This document shows positions 41,650 through 48,025 of a stretch of DNA of 51,969 nucleotides, one piece after another. The stretch lies in NCBI GenBank assembly GCA_029100885.1, contig JAQXPY010000178.1, positions 1 through 51,969 of the forward strand, written 5' to 3'. This stretch comes from Clostridiales bacterium. Lineage in GTDB: Bacteria; Bacillota; Clostridia; Lachnospirales; Lachnospiraceae. The position numbers and the translations under genes are program-made. The stretch's first letter is position 1. Each line of letters starts with the position of its first letter. Below the pieces are notes generated by a model that did not search any database, had not been told where the DNA came from, and saw nothing but the letters and a program-made list of their open reading frames with translations.

Positions 41650-43086
41650 ATGAGTATTTCGCCTGACAGCGATCAGCTGAAGGCAATCATGCATGGTTTG
41701 GGACCGGCAATGGTAATAGCCGGTCCCGGCAGCGGCAAAACTGCTGTAATAACAGGGAGAGCTGCTTCTCTTATCAACTGTGGACTGGCTGCTCCCGACA
41801 GCATACTTGTTATAACATTTACACACACTGCCGCTGCGGAGATGCATCAGAGATTTCTGCGCTTATCAGCCGGAGAAAGGAGAGAGGGCCCGGTAATGAC
41901 CGGGAATACTCCTGTTTTCGGTACCTTTCATTCTGTTTTTTATTCTTTATTAAGACATCATACAGGCTTTGGCAGCTATACACTGGCAACACATGCGCAG
42001 TCTGCCGAGGTTCTTCGCAGGCTTTTCGACAGATTATATCCAGATAACAGGTATTCTTCGGATCTATATTCAAATCTGCTTAATAGTATAAGCAGGTTTA
42101 AAAACGGTATCCGGGATCAGGATCCGTCATCGTCTTTTATGGGACAGGAGCCGTTCGGACTGATAAGGGAATATGATAAAATGATGAGGGAAATAGGGCT
42201 GTTCGATTTTGATGATATGCTGTTGGAGTTTTATGCGGCATTAAAGAAAGACCGTATGTTCCTTCAGGCTGTCAGGAGCAGATTCAGGTTCATTATGATC
42301 GATGAGTTTCAGGATATCAATGCCCTGCAGTTTGAGATCATCAGAATGATGGCGCAGGAACATCGCAATCTGTTTGTTGTAGGGGATGATGACCAGAGTA
42401 TATATGCCTTCAGAGGCTCGAGACCGGAGATAATGCTGGGGTTTACGGGATATTATCCGGATGCTGTATTATATACATGTGTTTCCAATTACAGATCCCA
42501 GGCTGAGATAATTTTTGCTTCCCGCAGACTTATAGAGAGAAACAGACACAGGTTCGGAAAGGCATTGAAGGCTGTGAATCCACCCGGCGCGAAGGTGACG
42601 GTTCGAACCTTTTCTGACAGCCGCAGGGAGGCGGTATATGTTGCCGGCTGTATTGCGGATCACCTGCAAAGGAACCCGCTGTGGAGCTTCGGAATTTTAT
42701 TCAGGAATCACAGGCTGCAGAGTGAGGTCCGCAGGGAGCTGGTAAAAAGGGGACTTTGGGAGGAGACTGAGAAGGGAAGGATCAGGCTTCTGACATTTCA
42801 CGCCTCCAAGGGCCTGGAATTTGACGTTGTGTTCCTGATAGGCGCAAACGATGAAACAGTACCAGGCATCAGGCACTCTGTCACAGAAGACGAAGAGGCT
42901 GTTATCGAGGAGGAACGGCGGCTTTTTTATGTAGCCATGACAAGAGCAAAAAAAATTCTTCACATTTCAAACACAAAATACATATATAATAAAAAGCAAA
43001 CGATCAGCCGTTATGTTTTAGAAGCCCTGAGCATGAGGGACAGGCTGAGATATTTTGCATGGGAGATGTTAAACAGCAATGAATGA
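41650..43086 (+). CDS. Compact UvrD/Rep-type superfamily 1 helicase
   Basis: 478 residues against about 650-750 in UvrD/PcrA. All helicase motifs are present: SDQLKAI (Q), AGPGSGKT (I), ITFTHTAAAEM (Ia), MIDEFQDIN (II), VGDDDQSIYAFRGS (III), VSNYRS (IV), TFHASKGLEFDVVFL (V) and EERRLFYVAMTRAKK (VI). Between motifs IV and V the chain passes from FRNHRLQSEVRRELVKRG almost directly to motif V, so the 2B subdomain is missing. There is no obvious ribosome binding site before ATG 41650, because the pnp terminator ends just upstream. The stop overlaps the response regulator gene by 8 nt. Probably a DNA repair or replication accessory helicase. Confidence 0.88.
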   Translation: MSISPDSDQLKAIMHGLGPAMVIAGPGSGKTAVITGRAASLINCGLAAPDSILVITFTHTAAAEMHQRFLRLSAGERREGPVMTGNTPVFGTFHSVFYSLLRHHTGFGSYTLATHAQSAEVLRRLFDRLYPDNRYSSDLYSNLLNSISRFKNGIRDQDPSSSFMGQEPFGLIREYDKMMREIGLFDFDDMLLEFYAALKKDRMFLQAVRSRFRFIMIDEFQDINALQFEIIRMMAQEHRNLFVVGDDDQSIYAFRGSRPEIMLGFTGYYPDAVLYTCVSNYRSQAEIIFASRRLIERNRHRFGKALKAVNPPGAKVTVRTFSDSRREAVYVAGCIADHLQRNPLWSFGILFRNHRLQSEVRRELVKRGLWEETEKGRIRLLTFHASKGLEFDVVFLIGANDETVPGIRHSVTEDEEAVIEEERRLFYVAMTRAKKILHISNTKYIYNKKQTISRYVLEALSMRDRLRYFAWEMLNSNE

Positions 43087-43753
43087 CATGAAGATACTGA
43101 TAGTGGATGACGAGGACAGGATACGAAAGCTTCTCAGGGATTTCCTGTCTATCAAGGGCTATGAGTGTGCGGAAGCGGCTGACGGAGAGAAAGCACTGGA
43201 GATTTTCTTTTCCGACAGGAGCATAGGTCTGATTATATTAGATGTTATGATGCCTAAGCTGAACGGCTGGGAGGTACTGAAAACCATAAGAGAGACCTCA
43301 AGGATTCCTGTCATAATGCTTACGGCACGGGGCGAGGAACAGGATGAGCTGCATGGCTTTGAGCTTGGCGCAGATGAATACATTTCCAAGCCGTTTTCTC
43401 CAAAGATCCTTACAGCCAGAGTCGATGCCATACTTCGCAGATCCCACAATACCGATACGGATATTCTTGAATGCGGCGGTGTGAGGCTGAATAAGTCGTC
43501 CCATACCGTTACGGCTGACGGAGAGCCTGTTGATCTCAGCTTCAAGGAGTTTGAGCTTCTGGAGTATTTTATTAACAATAAAAACATCGCACTCAGCAGA
43601 GACAATATACTTAACAACGTGTGGGACTACGACTATTTCGGTGATTCGAGGACCATAGATACACATGTAAAAAAACTGAGAGCAAAGCTTGGAGATTGCG
43701 GAAATCAGATCAAGACGGTCTGGGGCATGGGCTATAAATTTACAGAGGAATAA
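43079..43753 (+). CDS. OmpR-family response regulator
   Basis: 224 residues. Receiver domain with DDED (10-13), phosphorylatable Asp55 (LIILDVMMP), Thr in MLTARG and Lys in YISKPFSP (about 104), then a winged-helix DNA-binding domain (about 128-224; FKEFELLEYF, NNVWDYDYFGDSRTIDTHVKKLR). It should control transcription after phosphorylation by the kinase 39 nt downstream. ATG 43079 overlaps the helicase stop, and GGGAG lies 13 nt before it; ATG 43088 is an alternative. No input signal is evident. Confidence 0.95.
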   Translation: MNDMKILIVDDEDRIRKLLRDFLSIKGYECAEAADGEKALEIFFSDRSIGLIILDVMMPKLNGWEVLKTIRETSRIPVIMLTARGEEQDELHGFELGADEYISKPFSPKILTARVDAILRRSHNTDTDILECGGVRLNKSSHTVTADGEPVDLSFKEFELLEYFINNKNIALSRDNILNNVWDYDYFGDSRTIDTHVKKLRAKLGDCGNQIKTVWGMGYKFTEE

Positions 43754-43792
43754 AGGCATTCGTGTGACAAAAGGGTTACATTTAATCTTCAT

Positions 43793-45427
43793 ATGAGATC
43801 ATCCATAAGAAAAAACTTTACATTGATATTCATTTCTCTGGTTGCTGTGCTCCTGCTGATCATGAACCTTGTTCACAGTATTTTTCTGCAGAAGTATTAT
43901 GAGAAGGAGAAGATCGCACAGATGATCGAGGCCTACGAGGCTATTGATTCGGCGGTCTATGATGCTGTGGCAGAGGGAAAGACGCTTCTTGAGATCATGA
44001 ATGATGAATTTGATAAAAATGCGGAGGATTCAAGATATACCTCCGTATTCAGGACGCTGTCGGATAGATACGGCATCGACGCGGTTTTGATGGATGATGA
44101 AGGCAGAAAGGCGGGAACCAGCCGTGAAAGCCAGTGGAACGGAGCAAAGCTCAAGGCTTACTATGCCTTCAGAGACGTCTACGGATATGACGAGAAGATG
44201 TATTATCCTCTGTGGAGAGGCAAAAACGAAAATAACGGCAGCGACCTTAAAAGAGACAGCATCAAGGTCATAAGCACCACGGATAATTACACGCTGCAGT
44301 CCTTTTTTGATTTCCGCTCCAAGACCAACTATATTGAATGCTGGGGAACCTTTTCCGATGACAAAACCATGTTTTTGCTGAGCATGCCTTTGGTCAGCAT
44401 AGAAGAAAGCGCTCAGATAAGCAGAACATTTCTGAATGCGGTGACATTGCTGATACTTGTCATAGGTACTGCAGCAGTATATCTTACCACCGGTATGATA
44501 ACCAAGCCTATAAATGATCTTGCCGGCATTGCCGAAAGAATGAGCCATCTTGATTTCAGCGCCAGGTATTCGGGAAACAGCAGGAATGAGATAGGTGTAT
44601 TAGGGCAGTCCATGAATGTGATGTCAGAACGGCTGGAGGCGTCTATCCTGGAGCTGAAGGAGGCCAATCAAAGACTCCGTGAGGACAATGATCTGAAGAC
44701 CAGAATAGACGATATGCGAAAGGAGTTCATTGCGGATGTTTCCCACGAGCTGAAAACTCCTATATCCATTATCGAGGGATATGCCGAGGGACTTAACGAG
44801 GGACTTGCAGATTCTCCTGAGGACAGAGCTTACTATTGCGGAGTCATCATAGATGAGGCTGCAAAAATGAACAGGCTGGTGAAACAGCTGACTACCCTGA
44901 TGTCATATGAGATGGACAGCAATTCGGATGAGTGTATCGATTTTGATGCTTCGGAGCTTGTAAAGAGCGTAGTTCAGTCCCAGAGCATTAAACTGAACGA
45001 AGCCGGAGCGGTAACGGAGCTGAAGGTGGAGGATGGAGTGATCATCAGGGGTGACGAGTTCAAGATAGAGGAGGCCTTTACCAATTACCTGAATAATGCC
45101 GTCAACCATCTTGACGGAAAGAAAAGAATAACTGTCAGCTTAGAAAGAAGGAACGGCTTTGCAGTGTTCGAGGTATATAATGACGGAGAACCTATTCCTG
45201 AGGAAAGTCTGAACAGAATCTGGGAGAAGTTTTATAAGGTGGACAAATCCAGATCCAGAAAATATGGCGGAAGCGGCATAGGCTTGAGCATCGTCAAGGC
45301 AATAGTCGAGAGTCACGGAGGCAGCTGCAGCGTCGAAAACAGAGAAAACGGGGTGGCTTTCCTGTTCAGTATTCCTCTGCATAACGAGAATTATCTGCCG
45401 GAGGAGCCGGCAGTGCAGGATGCTTGA
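43793..45427 (+). CDS. Sensor histidine kinase with HAMP domain
   Basis: 544 residues. TM1 (about 9-30), extracellular sensor region (about 31-205) with many acidic and aromatic residues, TM2 (about 207-229), HAMP (about 230-282), coiled coil, HisKA with VSHELKTP (His318 or so), and HATPase with N box, NNAVNHL and G boxes (KYGGSGIGLSIVKAI). It autophosphorylates and passes the phosphate to the upstream regulator. The ligand is unknown. ATG 43793 is preceded only by weak AAAGGG further upstream. Confidence 0.94.
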   Translation: MRSSIRKNFTLIFISLVAVLLLIMNLVHSIFLQKYYEKEKIAQMIEAYEAIDSAVYDAVAEGKTLLEIMNDEFDKNAEDSRYTSVFRTLSDRYGIDAVLMDDEGRKAGTSRESQWNGAKLKAYYAFRDVYGYDEKMYYPLWRGKNENNGSDLKRDSIKVISTTDNYTLQSFFDFRSKTNYIECWGTFSDDKTMFLLSMPLVSIEESAQISRTFLNAVTLLILVIGTAAVYLTTGMITKPINDLAGIAERMSHLDFSARYSGNSRNEIGVLGQSMNVMSERLEASILELKEANQRLREDNDLKTRIDDMRKEFIADVSHELKTPISIIEGYAEGLNEGLADSPEDRAYYCGVIIDEAAKMNRLVKQLTTLMSYEMDSNSDECIDFDASELVKSVVQSQSIKLNEAGAVTELKVEDGVIIRGDEFKIEEAFTNYLNNAVNHLDGKKRITVSLERRNGFAVFEVYNDGEPIPEESLNRIWEKFYKVDKSRSRKYGGSGIGLSIVKAIVESHGGSCSVENRENGVAFLFSIPLHNENYLPEEPAVQDA

Positions 45428-45559
45428 TAAATACTTTCAAGCGTCTCTTTCAAATGTCCGGGCTTATGAGGCAGGATCTCCGATCATTACAATAAGCAGC
45501 AGTACGGAAGCCTCTGTATGAAGTAAAAATTACCGGATAAAAAAATATTTAAGAATTGC

Positions 45560-45587
45560 TTGACTTTCAAATCGAGTCTGATATAAT
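45560..45587 (+). promoter_or_regulatory. Promoter of tRNA-Pro
   Basis: TTGACT (45560-45565), a 16-nt spacer and perfect TATAAT (45582-45587), with a TG-like extension before the -10. It lies 13 nt upstream of the mature tRNA. The stretch 45428-45559 shows nothing else. Confidence 0.75.
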
Positions 45588-45599
45588 AAGCACTGTTGT

Positions 45600-45673
45600 C
45601 GGGGTGTGGCTCAGTTTGGTAGAGCACTTGATTTGGGATCAAGGGGTCGCAGGTTCGAATCCTGTCACCCCGA
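45600..45673 (+). tRNA. tRNA-Pro (anticodon TGG)
   Basis: 74 nt. Acceptor CGGGGTG/CACCCCG, discriminator A, D arm GCTC...GAGC, anticodon stem CTTGA/TCAAG with loop TTTGGGA (anticodon TGG), T arm CAGG/CCTG with TTCGAAT loop. All stems pair well. The CCA end is not encoded. A terminator follows directly. Confidence 0.97.
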
Positions 45674-45685
45674 TTAAATGAAAGC

Positions 45686-45719
45686 AGGGCTGTTGCCGTA
45701 GGGCAGCGGCTCTTTTTTT
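45686..45719 (+). terminator. Intrinsic terminator of tRNA-Pro
   Basis: AGGGCTGTTGCC (45686-45697) pairs with GGCAGCGGCTCT (45702-45713), 12 bp with three wobbles, loop GTAG, then a run of seven Ts. Confidence 0.85.
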
Positions 45720-45746
45720 ACACATAGCTGCCTGACTTTGAACTGT

Positions 45747-45895
45747 TATTAACAAAAAGGCATTGCAGCTGTATTTATACAAAGGCATTATGATCGATAT
45801 TAACGCAAAGGGCTTTTTTTACGATATTAACGCAAAGGGCTTTTTTCACGATATTAATGCAAACGCATCATGGTATTAACACAAAAGCATTTCAT
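45747..45895 (+). repeat. Degenerate tandem array of ~25-bp ATTAAC units
   Basis: About six units sharing an ATTAACGCAAAGGGC-like core followed by T-rich or ATTATG-like sequence. Two central copies around 45798-45850 are nearly identical over 27 bp. The array occupies most of the 200-nt gap between the tRNA-Pro terminator and the thioesterase gene. Units are not palindromic, and spacers are not unique as in CRISPR. Confidence 0.75.
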
Positions 45896-45918
45896 CTGTA
45901 CGGATTCCGGATACTGTT

Positions 45919-46323
45919 ATGGACTATAATAAACTGAAACAATTAAGAGACGGCGAGTATTTCGGCAATATGCTGGGCCTTAAGCATATCGAGGTAAGAG
46001 AGGGCTATGCCAGCACAGAGCTTAAGGTAAAACGGGAGTTCATCAATCTTCAGAATACCATCCACGGAGGTATTCTGCTGACTTTGGCGGATGTCACAGG
46101 GGGAACGGCAGCCTGCTCCTACGGCAATATTGTTGCTACAGTGGATAACAGCTACCATTTCCTCAGGGCACGTGAAGATATCAGGATGCTGAGAGCCGAG
46201 GCGAAGGTTATCAGAGCCGGAAGAAGGCTGATAGTAACAGAGGTCCTGGTTTCAGATGAAGCAGGCACCCTTTTGGGACAGGGCATCTTTACGTATATGC
46301 CTCTGGATATGCCGATAGCATAA
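45919..46323 (+). CDS. PaaI-type hotdog-fold thioesterase
   Basis: 134 residues. YFGNMLGLKHIEVREGYAST, HGGILLTLADVTGGTAA (about 50-66) with the conserved His-Gly-Gly and catalytic-type Asp region, and LRAEAKVIRAGRR are typical of the PaaI/YdiI acyl-CoA thioesterase group. The substrate is not known. There is only a weak ribosome binding site before ATG 45919, with the repeat array ending 23 nt upstream. Confidence 0.85.
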   Translation: MDYNKLKQLRDGEYFGNMLGLKHIEVREGYASTELKVKREFINLQNTIHGGILLTLADVTGGTAACSYGNIVATVDNSYHFLRAREDIRMLRAEAKVIRAGRRLIVTEVLVSDEAGTLLGQGIFTYMPLDMPIA

Positions 46324-46359
46324 ATAATGGCTGCAAAAAATATCAGATCTAATCCGTGA

Positions 46360-46388
46360 TTGTGTCGCGGGAGCATTTGTGTTATATT
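46360..46388 (+). promoter_or_regulatory. Promoter of the 6S RNA gene
   Basis: TTGTGT (46360-46365), 17-nt spacer, TATATT (46383-46388). The start at about 46395 coincides with the 5' end of the closing stem of the 6S RNA. Confidence 0.65.
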
Positions 46389-46393
46389 AAATG

Positions 46394-46572
46394 AGCCTGA
46401 GATGTTCGTCGGGTTTATTATATTACTTCCACAATCTGACATACGGGATTTCGTATAGAGCTGATGATGCCGGGCCGCCTGTGAGCGGAAGACTGAGGCA
46501 GCTCTGAGATAACCCACCTGGCTTTACAGCTGGGAGTCAACAGTAAACCAGCGGCACCTTGGGTATTTTTTA
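46394..46572 (+). ncRNA. ssrS: 6S RNA
   Basis: About 178 nt. The 5' end reads CCTGAGATGTTCG and the 3' end GCGGCACCTTGGG, the same layout as the E. coli 6S termini; they pair as a closing stem with wobbles. GGTTTA/TAAACC continues it. An apical stem AGAGCTG (46457-46463)/CAGCTCT (46499-46505) with inner CCGC/GCGG encloses the terminal loop, leaving a large central bubble with small hairpins ATACG/CGTAT (46441-46456) and CCTGGCT/AGCTGGG. A T tract ends it. 6S RNA mimics an open promoter and holds housekeeping RNA polymerase in stationary phase. Confidence 0.82.
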
Positions 46573-46623
46573 TTTCGGACAAAGCACTCGTTAGCTGCCG
46601 GGTCCAATCTGATTAATTAAATT

Positions 46624-47079
46624 ATGGATTACAGAGAACTTGCAAAGATTGCTGTGGAGAAGCTTAAATTCAGCTATACTCCGTACAGCGGATTTAATGT
46701 GGCTGCAGCCTTGCTGACAGAAAGCGGCAAGGTATATTTTGGTGTAAACATTGAAAACGCAGCATATACTCCTACAGTATGTGCCGAAAGAACTGCGTTT
46801 TTCAAGGCTGTTTCCGAGGGTGAAAGGCATTTCAGGGCTATCGCGGTCGCGGGATGCAAAAGGACTTATCTTGATTCCGACGAGTATAAAAAAGGTCTGC
46901 TTCCAGGATATACAGCTCCCTGCGGTGTTTGCCGTCAGGTCATGAGGGAGTTCTGCGATCCGTCGGAATTTGATGTGATACTTGTAAGATCATATGACGA
47001 CTTCAGGGTCTTCCGACTGGAGGAGCTGCTCCCTGAGAGCTTCGGACCCGAAAATCTTGCAGGACAGCTTATGCGATAA
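46624..47079 (+). CDS. cdd: Cytidine deaminase
   Basis: 151 residues. Zinc ligands and catalytic glutamate are visible: C53-A-E55 (CAERTA) and C100/C103 (PCGVC). Tetrameric-type short CDA with SYTPYSGFNVAAAL near the N-terminus. It deaminates cytidine and deoxycytidine to uridine forms in pyrimidine salvage. There is no strong ribosome binding site before ATG 46624. An insertion around KRTYLDSDEYKKGLLPGY (about 79-96) makes it slightly longer than the usual 130-140 residues. Confidence 0.93.
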   Translation: MDYRELAKIAVEKLKFSYTPYSGFNVAAALLTESGKVYFGVNIENAAYTPTVCAERTAFFKAVSEGERHFRAIAVAGCKRTYLDSDEYKKGLLPGYTAPCGVCRQVMREFCDPSEFDVILVRSYDDFRVFRLEELLPESFGPENLAGQLMR

Positions 47080-47106
47080 GCCATTATTCTGTTTTTATTC
47101 TGTTAT

Positions 47107-47135
47107 TTGCAGCAGCTGCCGATAACACATATTTT
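47107..47135 (+). promoter_or_regulatory. Possible promoter of the membrane-anchored helical protein
   Basis: TTGCAG (47107-47112), 17-nt spacer, TATTTT (47130-47135), 37 nt before the start codon. The -10 is a poor match. Confidence 0.35.
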
Positions 47136-47171
47136 GAATAGCTGTATATGGTTAATGAAAGGAGCAATACA

Positions 47172-47942
47172 ATGGGAAAGAAGACAGTATTTGGAGTATT
47201 GGGATCTCTTATTCTGGCAGGAGCCGCTGTCGGAGCCGTAAAGTATCTTAAGGATTATGCGGGAGTAAAGTTTACTGACGATGATCAGATAGATGATGTT
47301 AAGAATGATTCAAAGGCAGTAAAGGAATCCGCAAAGCGCACATATTTTGCTATCAGGGAAAAGAAGGATGTCAAGGAAGCTGCCGCGGAGCTTTCAAAGG
47401 CAGCGGGAGCGGTAGTTTCGGATGCTGCGGAAATTGCAAAAACAGCCGGCAGCGAGACGGTTCATGCTATAAAGGATCTTAAGGAAAAATACAATGAAGA
47501 CCCGGATGGCGCCAGAGCTCAGTTGGCGGAGAATCTGTCGGACATGACCAGAGGCCTTGCAAGGAGGGCTCAGGATACCGCGGCAAATATCAAGGATAAG
47601 CTTTCGGGAGCCGATGAGGATGATGTGTTAGTCAGTGAAACAGAAACCGATGCAGCCGGCTCAAAGTACACAGATATATCAGATGCCTCCGCCTGCTGCT
47701 GTGAAGGAGGAGTATGCAGCTTCGGTCCGGTTCATTCAGAGCAGACAGAAGTCCCTGCCGAAGGAGTTGCTGCAGTTTCAGGAGGCTATGATGCAGATAA
47801 GGCTGACGACAGTGCTGCTGTCGTTTCCGGCGATGGTGAAGGAGTAGGTGCTGAAGCGGAGAGTATAAGCATTGCATCCGGTGACGATGAGGTCGGTGAG
47901 GATAATGTGACCGGATCCGATGTTAAGATAACAGAGGAATAA
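47172..47942 (+). CDS. Membrane-anchored Ala-rich helical protein, function unknown
   Basis: 256 residues from ATG 47172 (AAAGGAG at 47157-47163). One hydrophobic N-terminal segment (about 7-24, VLGSLILAGAAVGAVKYL) is followed by a long amphipathic helical region (about 40-150) with Ala/Lys/Glu periodicity resembling apolipoprotein-like or YtxH-type proteins. An acidic tail follows, rich in Asp, Glu, Ser and Gly, with a CCCEGGVC cysteine cluster (about 175-182). No enzyme motif. It might organise the membrane or bind metal, but there is no evidence beyond composition. A lone gene between cdd and alaS. Confidence 0.7.
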   Translation: MGKKTVFGVLGSLILAGAAVGAVKYLKDYAGVKFTDDDQIDDVKNDSKAVKESAKRTYFAIREKKDVKEAAAELSKAAGAVVSDAAEIAKTAGSETVHAIKDLKEKYNEDPDGARAQLAENLSDMTRGLARRAQDTAANIKDKLSGADEDDVLVSETETDAAGSKYTDISDASACCCEGGVCSFGPVHSEQTEVPAEGVAAVSGGYDADKADDSAAVVSGDGEGVGAEAESISIASGDDEVGEDNVTGSDVKITEE

Positions 47943-48025
47943 ATCACAAGGATCATTAATGTGAATATTATATTTCGCGCCGACAGAGGCCGCGGAAAAT
48001 TCGATAGTTGGAGAGGACGATATAT

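Noticed and set aside
45747-45895. CRISPR array
   Set aside because: Units are directly adjacent and degenerate with no unique spacers, and no cas genes are nearby.
47943-48025. T-box leader of alaS
   Set aside because: The gap is only 83 nt with no T-box sequence or specifier arrangement.
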